Shown here: in pieces, positions 58,901 through 64,000 of the stretch
Position numbering within the stretch: position 1 is the stretch's first letter
Layout of the letters: the number at the start of each line of letters is the position of its first letter
NCBI GenBank assembly: GCA_025642075.2
Contig: JAODUO010000985.1
Location: forward strand, 50,001 to 114,000
Direction: 5' to 3'
From: Ridgeia piscesae
Lineage: Eukaryota > Annelida > Polychaeta > Sabellida > Siboglinidae
Length of the DNA: 64,000 nucleotides
Made by a program: the position numbers and the translations under genes
Notes under the pieces: model-generated
Database searches by the model: none
What the model was told of the DNA's origin: nothing
What the model saw: the letters and a program-made list of their open reading frames with translations, nothing else

Positions 58901-61900
58901 TCTGCCTACGTACTGGAAGAAGGATTGAAACCTTAACACACTTCAATACTTGTTGTAAATATTATGCCAACAGCATCAATCATCCAATGAGAAACTGCAA
59001 ACCTCCAACTGAATCTACCATGCCTACCATGCAGTTCTAGTGTTCCGTGGCGAACAGCAAGTGTCTTGGCACCATACACAGGCAGTTCCTTTGAACGCAC
59101 TTGTCCATACATGGTGATGATTCCTTTGTGCTGGAACGGTTCCTCCTCCGTGCCAATCTGTCCATGGAAATGCAGTTAGAGCACGTCATGTAAACACAGT
59201 GAGAACTGGTTGAAAATGTTATCCCAAATACAAATGCATGCGGCCCGTTGATCATACTAAGATGTCCACCACATTTTGTAAATGTCACAACTGATGCAGT
59301 GGGATGTGTGTTTAAGTCAGCAGCTGATATTCACAAACAGTCATACATTTCCACATTTGTGCATTGTTTATTGTAATGAAAATATTGGATGGATATGGAT
59401 TAGGATTAATTTTGGAATTAAGGAATCTGAATAGTCTGGTAATGGGAAGAAAACAAATTATACCAAAGGTTGAATGTTCAGTCAGCTTTATTCCCACTGT
59501 CTACAGTAAGTCACTGTTGTGTTTACCTGTAGAATGCCACCTCCTACAATCAGGATGTTCTCTGTCTTCAGTTCAACATCCTTCTCCTCAAACAACACTT
59601 TCCCACCTGAATACAAAACCACTTGACTAGTCACATGCAAACACAACAGAACCCCATTTAACTGATCATTCTGTTTTTGTTCTAATCTTAGACGCGTTCA
59701 AATGAGCTAAGTTTGCATGTATACCATACCTTTATCTGTATTATAAAACATTTCCTTGGAGGTTTGTTTGTTTGCTTGTTTGTGGACCCACATATTCCAT
59801 CAGCTTTGCATTAATTCAAAGATTAAGACTTTCTAGAAATTTTTCTGGCAGGAATGGAGAACTTGGGGATCAATATTTCTAAATGCTGGTGCTGGAGTAG
59901 GTATTGACATCTAGTTGCATCATGACACGTGTGCACTACCTATTTCTGGCACATAGTGAAACAATGTAATGCATTTTTCAAATGGTTTAGCAGGGGAGAG
60001 TACTTTCTTTCCAGAAGCGAGATTACTGAAGTGCTCATTAAGAGTTAACTTTATTAGCATATTTATCCAGGATAGTAGGGATATGATCTCATGAGATCAC
60101 AGATTAAAAAAGGTTAATTTGCTATTTTTGGCCAAGCATTGATGGGTAATTCAACTAGTAGTTTATAGTAATGGTTTTAATTTTATGGTAATTATGTTTA
60201 ACAAATTTAGAGCATTTATATATTCCCTTGTGACTGTTGAAATTTAAATATTTACTATCAAAATAGTTCACTTTGTAATAATAATATATCTCTAGATTAT
60301 TTGTATCCACAGATCAAAATAATATTCATGTTCATTACCCAACCTATGATGGCCTTTTTCTAAATGTTTGTATATAATTTATGCGTCTGTAAGATATATC
60401 TCTGGGTGTATGTACACTATCAACATAAGGTCTTCAATCACATTCAGCATACTCTTCTTGATACAATGACCAGATGCTTTAACAAACTCAATGTTTATTC
60501 TGAATTTTCAAGTATTATGAGTAGACTATGAGTTCAATAAAGAATAGCAATATTTTCAAAATTGCCAATATTTGCTACAACTTGACATTTTGTGTTTTTA
60601 CCATAGAAATGGGGCTCTAACTATAAAGATAAATTTAATGTTCTATTCAGCAACACTCATTCTAGTACTTTAGGCAGAATCTAAAATGATCTTCTCTATA
60701 TGACTAGTATGGTCATATTTTGTTATAAAGTAGAACCTGTCTTGTAGGGACACCTGTCCAGCCAAGCAAGTGTCCCTACATTGCAGGTGTGCCCTCGTCA
60801 GAGGGACAGGATTTTGCGAAAAAAATTCCCAAACATACAATCTTTATTTACATCCAAATTACAACATACATAAATCACATTTATGCCCACAGTGGGTGGT
60901 ATTATACACATAAAAATGAAGTGTGATAATATCACATTCAATATTACAGTAGAGCCCCTCATTTAAGACTGTTTTGAATCAATTCATAGGTTTACGCATA
61001 TCATAATAATTAATGTCCATATAGCATGAATGCTTTTGAGAAAGTATTAGGTATTAAGTGTAAACAAAATAGAAATTAGAAAATAGTAAAATTAGACGAC
61101 ACATTAACACAAACATTTTCGTGTATTTTGTGTGTGACATCTTTCATTATAAGTTAAATTTTGAGTAGTTTTTACAATATAATAAATTATTAATATCTGA
61201 TTGTTATTTCAAATTTGAGAGGGAGATTGACGAGACCAGAGTCCTCTAGACCTAACTTACTTGTGACACGACATTGATTCTTAAATTACCTTGTATGAGC
61301 AGCATCTTCAGGACAGGTGTGTCAACATCCAACATGACAGTTTTTCCAGCAGGAATGACCACAAGTGACCCCTCCTCAGGTGGGTCCAGGCCTCCCCAAG
61401 TATCTTTAGATGACCAGACGTCAAGGTATTCAAACTTGACTTCTTCCTGCCATCACAATAATTAACTTTCAACTCACAAGTGAATGGTTTTCTTCTCACT
61501 AGGCAGCGTTGTTGACAAGATATTCTTGCTCATAGTTATAGACTTCCAAGTGAAGCTGGCAACACTGGCCAAAACAAACAAATCTATTCATGAATGCACG
61601 ACAAAGAAATTGAGCAGTCTAGCCTACATTTGGAAAACTCTCTCTAAGAACATTATCATGTAACCTACAGAACTTTAGAAATAATGACTCAAATATGCGG
61701 GAACTTTACAGTCCGCTAACAAATATTTAAAGTTACTTGTAGGTCAGAGTGTGGAACTGTGCTGCTCTATATGGAGAAGCCACCTAATGTAAGTTTGTCT
61801 CTTTCTATCTGCACAGTTGGGTTGTTCTGTGTGCACATTTCCCCAAGTGCCACTTACATTCTTAGCCTTGCCACTGCTTGCAACAAACACATCAACCAGG

Positions 61901-63006
61901 GCCTGTAGACTGGTCAGATGCTTCCCAGTTGTACACTCAATCGAAGTATCGCTGACTGTCGAGACAACACATGCAGCGCCATCTATGATGACAGAGATGG
62001 CGGTGATGTCTGTGCTGCAATTAAATATCTGCATTATTGTATCATATCACTTGTTTCTGTATACTTACAACAAACATATACTGGCATGATAGCCTTAGGA
62101 TATTTGAAAGACGGCAGTGCATCTTAGCTGGCTGCTTAAAGGTTTCAAACAGACCATGGCATTTTGTTTTGAACTTAGGAAACTTCTGTGGTAGATAGAT
62201 GTGTTGAAATATGTAGTGCAAACCACACAGTCATAATGTGTTAGTCGTTTAGCATGATGCACAAGCTTACGGACCCGGTAATGATCATTTTAAGACCAGG
62301 CGAGGCAGCTAAATAGTGAGGGCAGTATCTATCCAGTAGGTCACTGGGAATAACAAATGTATGGAACTGTTTTTAACTCAGACCCACTGTTGCCATGGTA
62401 ACCAAATAAAATGGCCACCATAATGGTAAAATATTGCCAATTTTGTGCACTGTACCCAGTCATTACTGTAGAACATACAATTATAATTCTTTCATTGTCC
62501 TATTTAGACTATTTGGTATTACACAACTACAATGAGATATTTTGAATATTACTGAATTTTACAAATGTCTCATTATAGTTATGTGAAGAAAGTAATGCAG
62601 AATGCAATAACACAAACATCATTAGAATAGCTAGTATATTTCCAGAGACGCATGGAGTATAATGCATTTTCTGCAAATGGCCGTCAAAGTTTGGATAACA
62701 ATTTGGCAATGGTTTCAGAAATTATTTTGTTACTGTTAATATTATAAAGTTTAAAATGTGTTGTTATACATCTGGTATCGTCAGTGAGCGGGGATAGAGC
62801 AAGTAGAAAGTTGTTTCAAAATTATTAACTTGCTCTCAAGTCATATGTAGTTTGTGCCTAGTCACGTCATATTTTGTATGGTATTTCAGCAACTCCGACT
62901 TTGTTCACCAATGCCTCAAAAATGGATTAACTATGTTTGTTATAGTCTCAGGAACAGCTAACACATTACCAAACAGGAACACAGTCAATAGCACTAACAA
63001 CTGCAT
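28769..63006 (-). CDS. PKHD1L1: Fibrocystin-L (PKHD1L1)-like single-pass surface protein, 25 coding exons
   Basis: This is a large extracellular receptor-like protein anchored by one membrane helix. In vertebrates the family sits on cilia, stereocilia and other surfaces; ligands are poorly known. Exon calls are listed singly below; every internal junction is GT-AG and codon phases agree from exon 1 to the stop, apart from one extra base in exon 12. The model is about 2,490 aa. Order: signal peptide (1-17), partial IPT/TIG (about 20-85), G8 (about 86-215), beta-helix region 1 (about 330-840), G8 (about 935-1090), beta-helix region 2 (about 1150-1530), Cys-containing module, furin-type site (near 1905), stalk, transmembrane helix (about 2371-2391), cytoplasmic tail. 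Vertebrate PKHD1L1 is about 4,200 aa with many IPT domains; this one is shorter, as if it keeps only the C-terminal half, unless further exons lie beyond the right edge. Orthology is not proven. Confidence 0.88.
29985..30620 (-). mobile_element. Decayed CR1/L2-like LINE reverse transcriptase in the last intron
   Basis: Minus-strand pieces in order: CPVLFSIYTNEIPCNNPI, KVADDMAPV (the F/V-A-D-D catalytic box), SKELVFAGRRIK, VEIVSSFKYLCV, KLKFDI-like HVDY, LFLLQKLKSFRISQ and LVYRG. This is the ordered core of a LINE RT from the A-D-D box to the thumb. Stops and frame changes show it is dead. It carries an internal hairpin (see separate entry). Confidence 0.85.
30385..30460. repeat. Hairpin from local inverted duplication inside the LINE
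   Basis: caaattgaatcattaacttg starts the left arm; its reverse complement ends the right arm at about 30,459. Arms are about 33 nt with two or three mismatches around a 9-nt loop. Removing one arm restores LINE homology. Confidence 0.85.
31235..31310. repeat. Short 18-bp tandem repeat
   Basis: agggtaaagtggcagac-type units, about four copies, leading into the larger 32-bp array. Confidence 0.8.
31372..36040. repeat. 32-bp minisatellite, about 4.7 kb, in the last intron
   Basis: About 145 units of two main types of equal length: type A with gacagggtcaatcagcaggc, and type B with gcagggcaatttagcaggc. Type A dominates to about 32,850, both alternate until about 34,500, and type B fills the rest. 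It is not coding. It separates the transmembrane exon from the tail exon. Confidence 0.97.
36556..36676 (-). CDS. PKHD1L1: Exon 24: transmembrane helix
   Basis: It reads VSGLPTGAIVAISVISALGV then CILIIILLLFAKKKSERKT. A roughly 23-residue hydrophobic helix is followed by a KKKSERK stop-transfer, giving type I topology. The acceptor lies right beside the 56/62-bp array. Confidence 0.95.
36692..39365. repeat. 56/62-bp minisatellite, about 2.7 kb
   Basis: The left part has a 56-bp unit (gagccacaactgaacaaaca plus agagaacacaacacatcacc). The right part has a 62-bp unit in which catcagtcaacaaacacacc replaces the middle. About 45 copies. On the gene strand the array ends about 15 nt from the acceptor of the transmembrane exon. 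Confidence 0.96.
39815..40145 (+). mobile_element. tRNA-derived SINE
   Basis: An A box (tggctcaggggtagagc, 39833-39849) and a B box (ggtttgaatcc, 39876-39886) lie at the spacing of a Pol III internal promoter. A roughly 250-bp body unrelated to tRNA follows, ending near gcgccatataagaact. It lies in the intron between exons 23 and 24, antisense to the gene. Confidence 0.8.
40749..40930 (-). CDS. PKHD1L1: Exon 23: juxtamembrane stalk
   Basis: It reads GSIVASFDAASSSDSALDAM then a helical ALATEVKDQKSITFEGKDY and TVEKA before GTAAGT. Predicted extracellular, just before the membrane helix. Confidence 0.88.
41246..41627 (-). CDS. PKHD1L1: Exon 22: second Ig-like repeat and stalk start
   Basis: It starts GETWNCTLVLEVEAPGTLTA, then GIATFRNVTASSPGSYAIKV, the same G-I-A-T-F and G-S-Y pattern as exon 21. 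This suggests the two are tandem copies. It ends FSNFNFKPG. Confidence 0.92.
42078..42548. repeat. 34-bp minisatellite in intron 21
   Basis: The unit starts tcacttctcttactatcaga and continues ctattataacagcg; about 14 copies with few substitutions. Confidence 0.95.
42835..43194 (-). CDS. PKHD1L1: Exon 21: Ig-like/filamin-like repeat
   Basis: It starts YTVVEDLVTPDGPWQVKATL, then VTVDVVKGIATFDTLAISHT followed by GTYDIMFQV. G-x-A-x-F-x-x-L-x-I-x-x-x-G-x-Y is the repeated Ig-like strand pattern in the juxtamembrane part of fibrocystin-L. Exactly 120 codons, phase 0 on both sides. Confidence 0.92.
43305..43376 (-). CDS. PKHD1L1: Exon 20 (tentative): short 24-codon exon
   Basis: It reads VKTAFRNIPGVPIPFTV after a few residues, bounded by CTAG at the acceptor and GTGACT at the donor. 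It is 72 nt, phase 0 to 0, so both inclusion and skipping keep frame. The G-V-P-x-P-F-T-V stretch followed by the next exon's VEDLVTP fits the start of an Ig-like repeat. The acceptor is weak and lacks a good pyrimidine tract. Confidence 0.45.
43551..43894 (-). CDS. PKHD1L1: Exon 19: acidic Ser/Asn-rich linker
   Basis: It starts GNEPDSNSHPGVENSNSTL and goes on to DAL-, SSWSEFLETAANSTE- and EVLIKFLDDK-containing sequence. No named domain. Starts phase 1 and ends phase 0. The 38-bp minisatellite sits just upstream of its acceptor. Confidence 0.85.
43912..44740. repeat. 38-bp minisatellite in intron 18
   Basis: The unit is gacagtcagactgttggtgg plus actatgctatggaagagt, about 21 copies with gatgg/ggtgg and gaacag/gaagag variants. 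The array begins about 17 nt upstream of the exon 19 acceptor on the gene strand. Degenerate copies extend to about 44,880. Confidence 0.95.
45086..45607 (-). CDS. PKHD1L1: Exon 18: beta-rich module with furin-type site
   Basis: It starts GSNYDLYFTGTAPQHLRLHY, then TKPVRLAIYFGLQQRYDVY. Near the end, RRIGQSRRRKRETIGVEV carries RRRKR before E, a proprotein convertase consensus. Vertebrate fibrocystin is known to be cleaved by proprotein convertases, leaving the ectodomain tethered or shed. Cleavage here is inferred from the motif. Confidence 0.93.
45994..46242 (-). CDS. PKHD1L1: Exon 17: Cys-rich continuation
   Basis: It reads GIKRSGCQHKPEWPGYLCP then MLIVESMDFDNMDRRVSPVA and CGGYTCRKRMQTFYTIVAAG. 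The Y-x-C motif and E-S-x-D-x-D-x-x-x-R-R-x-S-P-V-A match the family. The donor is GTTTGT, a non-consensus but acceptable GT. Confidence 0.9.
46542..46777 (-). CDS. PKHD1L1: Exon 16: DxDG-type module
   Basis: It reads FVTADKCVDMSCDGKKKLLI then KDLDGSFFGTPSSYIPESEY. C-V-D-M-x-C-D-x-x-K-K and D-L-D-G-S-x-x-G are strongly conserved in fibrocystin-L, TMEM2 and CEMIP relatives. Confidence 0.95.
47560..47722 (-). CDS. PKHD1L1: Exon 15: beta-helix tail
   Basis: It reads DVTFAHFKNKCGMTDRIIST then NPTGPDAEHPIYMNKIQLID. F-x-x-F with a Cys, followed by N-P-x-x-x-D-x-x-H-P-I, is a family block. Ends phase 2. Confidence 0.92.
48278..49000 (-). CDS. PKHD1L1: Exon 14: beta-helix region 2, main part
   Basis: 241 codons. 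It starts AIIVVGSNNTLRDNLMSLTV, then EIHGATGTKLVGNVVAGSER followed by SAYRLNGESC, and DDCLQTEECSRFNGFYIYKS. It continues with further beta-helix turns (SIVIENSKFVDNSISIF) and ends NIVFEG. Several Cys and NNT sequons fit an extracellular domain. Confidence 0.93.
49639..49872 (-). CDS. PKHD1L1: Exon 13: beta-helix region 2, first part
   Basis: It reads GYARLSNVEFFHSGQEGF, then SYVTKCTFHNGFSPAFGVIG and ELVNNVIHHTVGP. These are PbH1 coils with the F-x-H-S-G-Q-E-G-F motif of fibrocystin-L. Confidence 0.93.
49939..49981. repeat. (TA)n microsatellite
   Basis: About 42 bases of alternating T and A in the intron upstream of exon 13. Confidence 0.95.
50110..50385. repeat. Pair of diverged ~165-bp repeats
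   Basis: gaaccagagcacctagaaac and gaaccagagcacctagaagc occur about 165 bp apart, each preceded by an ataaatccaaga-type block and followed by a gggtac-ttgacc-type block. It is probably part of a transposable element. Confidence 0.65.
50730..51447 (+). pseudogene. Frameshifted intronless coding remnant of unknown family
   Basis: It lies antisense within the intron upstream of exon 12's downstream neighbour. Three overlapping plus-strand frames carry protein-like sequence in turn. The first holds LQRLERLVQDYEAKIQDEHQ. The second holds YARYVLLKYRASAQVHALAC then PDAAEQSIPSYNQFHAGLT. The third holds VVKDIMDKLPIITATKRMPF then AFLVGDHLMYVLITLLKSG. Codon use is GC-rich compared with the surrounding intron. 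It is probably a decayed transposon gene or a retrocopy; I do not recognise the family. A g-run of nine lies at the end. Confidence 0.45.
51538..51721 (-). pseudogene. PKHD1L1: Exon 12: conserved exon with a one-base frame disruption
   Basis: The first part reads FEESVGGMSYEIKAEVGLLS then RNIRIIGADYSDMFSESF. The family motif F-G-A-R-V-x-V-G follows in a different frame, with a junction at the run TTTTGGGG (plus 51,602-51,609). The exon is 184 nt; its flanking phases require 183. Removing one base of the run would restore agreement with both neighbours. Read literally, the product would stop within the exon at about residue 1200. The alternatives are an indel error in assembly, a polymorphic null, or a decaying gene. 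All other exons look intact, which favours an error or recent change. Confidence 0.85.
51960..52208 (-). CDS. PKHD1L1: Exon 11: end of second G8 domain
   Basis: It reads AVFGGLDLFGAPRTITWTHL, then EGDEIVMTTTSFNPWETETF and LTLNASLQYKHL. D-E-I-V-x-T-T-T-S-x-x-P-x-x-T-E matches the family's post-G8 block. Confidence 0.93.
52486..52770 (-). CDS. PKHD1L1: Exon 10: second G8 domain, middle
   Basis: It starts EGDWVVADTVLPKMKKLIIY and goes on GTLEIDD, then TYIYIRGGRLLAGWEDSPF and DILLNGN. The L-x-I-x-G-T-L-E and I-x-I-x-G-G-x-L-x-x-G features are the G8 core, and G-W-E-x-x-P-F is shared with fibrocystin-L. Confidence 0.93.
53366..53575 (-). CDS. PKHD1L1: Exon 9: start of second G8 domain
   Basis: It contains MWSDPATWENGLPADDTDV then TIKG. 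W-S-D-P-x-T-W and the Asp-rich strand are the G8 opening, preceded by a Cys pair (CIYHGC) and a basic linker. Confidence 0.92.
53985..54075. repeat. Short direct repeat, unit about 45 bp
   Basis: tacgtaaatc[a/g]gagggtct recurs twice, with a third partial copy at tacataaatt. Confidence 0.6.
54357..54870. repeat. Separated direct repeats, copies about 460 bp apart
   Basis: aactccaattcagccaattg and aactccaattcaggccattg begin two diverged copies of about 55 bp (54,359 and 54,819), both running on through ttcaatttgttgtct and cagccagtgtct. Confidence 0.65.
55262..55439 (-). CDS. PKHD1L1: Exon 8: linker between beta-helix 1 and second G8
   Basis: It reads DGAHVIVQHPVMQDIYDQF then EPLTYENSLNGDTYF and KVLTYM. 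Ends phase 1. Predicted extracellular; no named domain. Confidence 0.85.
56290..57809 (-). CDS. PKHD1L1: Exon 7: large parallel beta-helix exon (507 aa)
   Basis: The largest exon, 1,520 nt. It starts GEFATHTCFQGRFGEEIGSD, then HIEITYAGQAFRLGRYPIHF followed by NGSYVRGCGIHHTFNRAVN, and NILVENNVVYDVMGGALFLE with G-N-x-x-x-Y-N-L. These are PbH1 repeats with the H-F-H, G-C-x-I-H-x-x-x-N-R and E-N-V-V-Y-x-x-x-G-G-x-x-F-x-E-D signatures of fibrocystin-L. Several NHT/NIT/NGS sequons suit a glycosylated ectodomain. It is remarkable that such length is a single exon while flanking exons are 80-370 nt. Confidence 0.95.
58327..58698 (-). CDS. PKHD1L1: Exon 6: G8 C-terminal strand and linker to beta-helix
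   Basis: It starts GKPTPVTWTVLAETV, the strand following the G8 core, then WSAGDEIVIAST, LEYDHLGETQTF and RAEVGLLTHNVVVRGS. The D-E-I-V-I-A-S-T and E-V-G-L-L-x-R/H-N-V-V-V-x-G blocks are shared by all fibrocystin/CEMIP proteins. Confidence 0.93.
59028..59157 (-). CDS. PKHD1L1: Exon 5: first G8 domain, end
   Basis: It reads IGTEEEPFQHKGIITMYGQ then VYGAKTLAVRHGTLELHG. The I-G-T-E-x-x-P-F and Y-G-x-K-x-L-A-V-R-x-G-x-L-x-L-H-G blocks are near-identical to fibrocystin-L family consensus. Confidence 0.93.
59527..59606 (-). CDS. PKHD1L1: Exon 4: first G8 domain, middle
   Basis: It reads GKVLFEEKDVELKTENILIV then GGGILQ. Successive short beta strands and Gly turns continue the G8 fold. 80 nt, phase 1 to 0. 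Confidence 0.9.
59607..61289. other. Intron 3, AT-rich, no gene
   Basis: Nothing coding seen on either strand. Possible old mariner-type or MITE fragments occur near 60,728 (agtagaacctgtcttgtagg) and 60,950 (tacagtagagcccctcattt), in the same orientation, not proven. Confidence 0.4.
61290..61446 (-). CDS. PKHD1L1: Exon 3: start of first G8 domain
   Basis: It reads DVWSSKDTWGG, then PPEEGSLVVIPAGKTVMLDV then LKMLLIQG. The W-x-x-x-x-x-W, P-x-E-G and V-I-P-x-G-x-x-V-x-L-D features define the G8 domain (eight conserved glycines) of fibrocystin, CEMIP and TMEM2 proteins. Confidence 0.92.
61858..62014 (-). CDS. PKHD1L1: Exon 2: IPT/TIG domain, C-terminal half
   Basis: It reads TDITAISVIIDGAACVV then DTSIECTTGKH and ends at GKAKN before GTAAGT. 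The pattern V-x-I-x-G-x-x-C-x-V ... T-x-I-x-C-x-T-G is the second half of an IPT/TIG Ig-like fold. The first half, with its Gly-Gly turn, is missing from the model. Confidence 0.8.
62909..63006 (-). CDS. PKHD1L1: Exon 1: signal peptide
   Basis: MQLLVLLTVFLFGNVLA is a textbook signal peptide, followed by VPETITNIVNPF, which resembles the first strand of an IPT domain. The exon ends TG before GTGAAC, phase 2. That matches the phase exon 2 needs and forms a Cys codon. A longer frame exists upstream (Met at 63147), but an N-terminal extension before a signal peptide is unlikely. The donor is not strong, so the link is probable rather than certain. Confidence 0.55.
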
Positions 63007-63384
63007 GATGAGGGCTATGACAAGGCTGTTAGGATCAGACACTGAGCTGATAGGAGCAAGTTTTGACTGAAGAACAGCACCAGAGTGTCCTTGATTGCGA
63101 GAAGTTATGGCAGTCTCAAAGTGTTGGTGATGAGTTTGTGTCACCAATTTCTGCTTAATATTTTTAGGACATCAACTGTGATAACAAAGCAAAACCTCTG
63201 AAATCATCACTGCAAGAAGTCAAATGCAGCACTTTGTCAACTTGCCAATGGGGACAATCCACCGTCTGAAGAAGGCCATTCATATGGGTCAAACACCACT
63301 GAGGAGATGAATCCGAAATGAAATACATCATGTATTAATAAAAAGAATTTGTTTAATGGAATGGAATGGAAATATACTATGCAT

Positions 63385-63470
63385 GATTGTGTGTGCGTGC
63401 GTGCATGCGTGCATGCGTGTGCGTGCGTGAGTGCGTGCGTGTGAAAAACACACACACACACACACACATT
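63385..63470. repeat. GTGC/GCAT and CA microsatellite
   Basis: Alternating purine-pyrimidine run (tgtgcgtgcgtgcatgcgtg...) then (CA)n. It could adopt Z-DNA. Confidence 0.9.
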
Positions 63471-63813
63471 GTAAAACAATATAATTTAGCATATGATTAT
63501 GAGGTACCATTTAGTAATAAATAATTGCATTTATTACTAACTTAATTATATTGAAAAATGCATAGACCATAACTGTGAGGCTTGAAGTATAAAGCTAAGT
63601 AATAACTCACATAAAACATAGTCATGTAGCTGAATTTTCTAACTTGTTTACTCCAAAAGATAAAACCCAAAGCTATCTACACTGACTGAAAACACACCAG
63701 CCAAATTGATCAACACTGCAACTGACAATTCTGCAAAAACTCTGACACCAAGTTGTCACAGAATTTGGCCATGCTGCAAACACCACCAACGATCCCCGGC
63801 TTCCCGTTCGACC

Positions 63814-63999
63814 TCAGCCCGTCGGTGCTAAGCTGTCGTCTGCAGCAAATACTTCTATGCACGGTCGCGTGCTACAGGCAATTATCTCTAACACTGTTCG
63901 ATATCCATCTTCCCCACCGCCCTCGGGCCCCGCAGCCGTTGTTGGCATCGTCGCTGTTGACACCAAGTTGGCATCTACGGTGATTATGTATGGCTCCTT
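63814..63999 (-). other. GC-rich open frame at the window edge
   Basis: Sixty-two codons open to the right edge on minus, with GGGEDGYRTVLEIIACSTRP and a stop after LAPTG. Base composition changes sharply from the flanking AT-rich DNA. A plus-strand frame is open too. It may be the end of a transposable element or an exon; I cannot tell. Confidence 0.25.
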
Positions 64000-64000
64000 T

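Noticed and set aside
63007..63147. Upstream Met for the fibrocystin-L-like protein
   Set aside because: It would place about 47 polar residues before the signal peptide; the Met at 63006 starts directly at the hydrophobic core.

Overview
The window looks like nuclear DNA of an invertebrate animal. It has split genes with GT-AG introns, AT-rich intergenic DNA, many minisatellites, a tRNA-derived SINE, decayed LINEs and a Ty3/gypsy retrotransposon. A marine lophotrochozoan such as a mollusc is my best guess from repeat content and gene types, but no sequence here fixes the species.

Layout. Positions 1-11,100 hold little host coding sequence. There is one GC-rich terminal exon on + (3773-4616, unrecognised protein), three decayed LINE fragments, a large ATAC/CTAC microsatellite and a 40-bp minisatellite (8715-9671). 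Positions 11,508-18,122 on - are a complete gene for proteasome subunit alpha type-1 (PSMA1) in 11 coding exons, with minisatellites in two introns. A short GC-rich interval separates its start codon from a divergent small + ORF that may belong to a decayed PIF/Harbinger-like element (18,357-20,311). A Ty3/gypsy element with 177-bp LTRs that look identical and a TATA target duplication lies at 20,352-24,958. It looks young but broken: a frameshift in gag and stops before the integrase C-terminal region.

From 28,769 to about 63,006 on - runs a fibrocystin-L (PKHD1L1)-like gene. I traced 25 coding exons whose phases agree throughout: signal peptide, partial IPT/TIG, first G8 domain, a large parallel beta-helix region, second G8 domain, second beta-helix region, a furin-type RRRKR site, a stalk, one transmembrane helix and a short proline-rich cytoplasmic tail. 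The model is about 2,490 residues. One exon (51,538-51,721) carries one extra base that breaks the frame at a T4G4 run. The gene's introns are filled with minisatellites of 32, 34, 38 and 56/62 bp, the largest about 4.7 kb, plus a LINE fragment, a SINE and a frameshifted intronless pseudogene of unknown family.

The two certain host genes (proteasome core; large extracellular cell-surface protein) are functionally unrelated neighbours on the same strand. The most notable patterns are minisatellites sitting directly against splice sites, a template-switch hairpin inside a LINE, a small inverted-repeat insert in the retrotransposon, and the homopolymer frameshifts.
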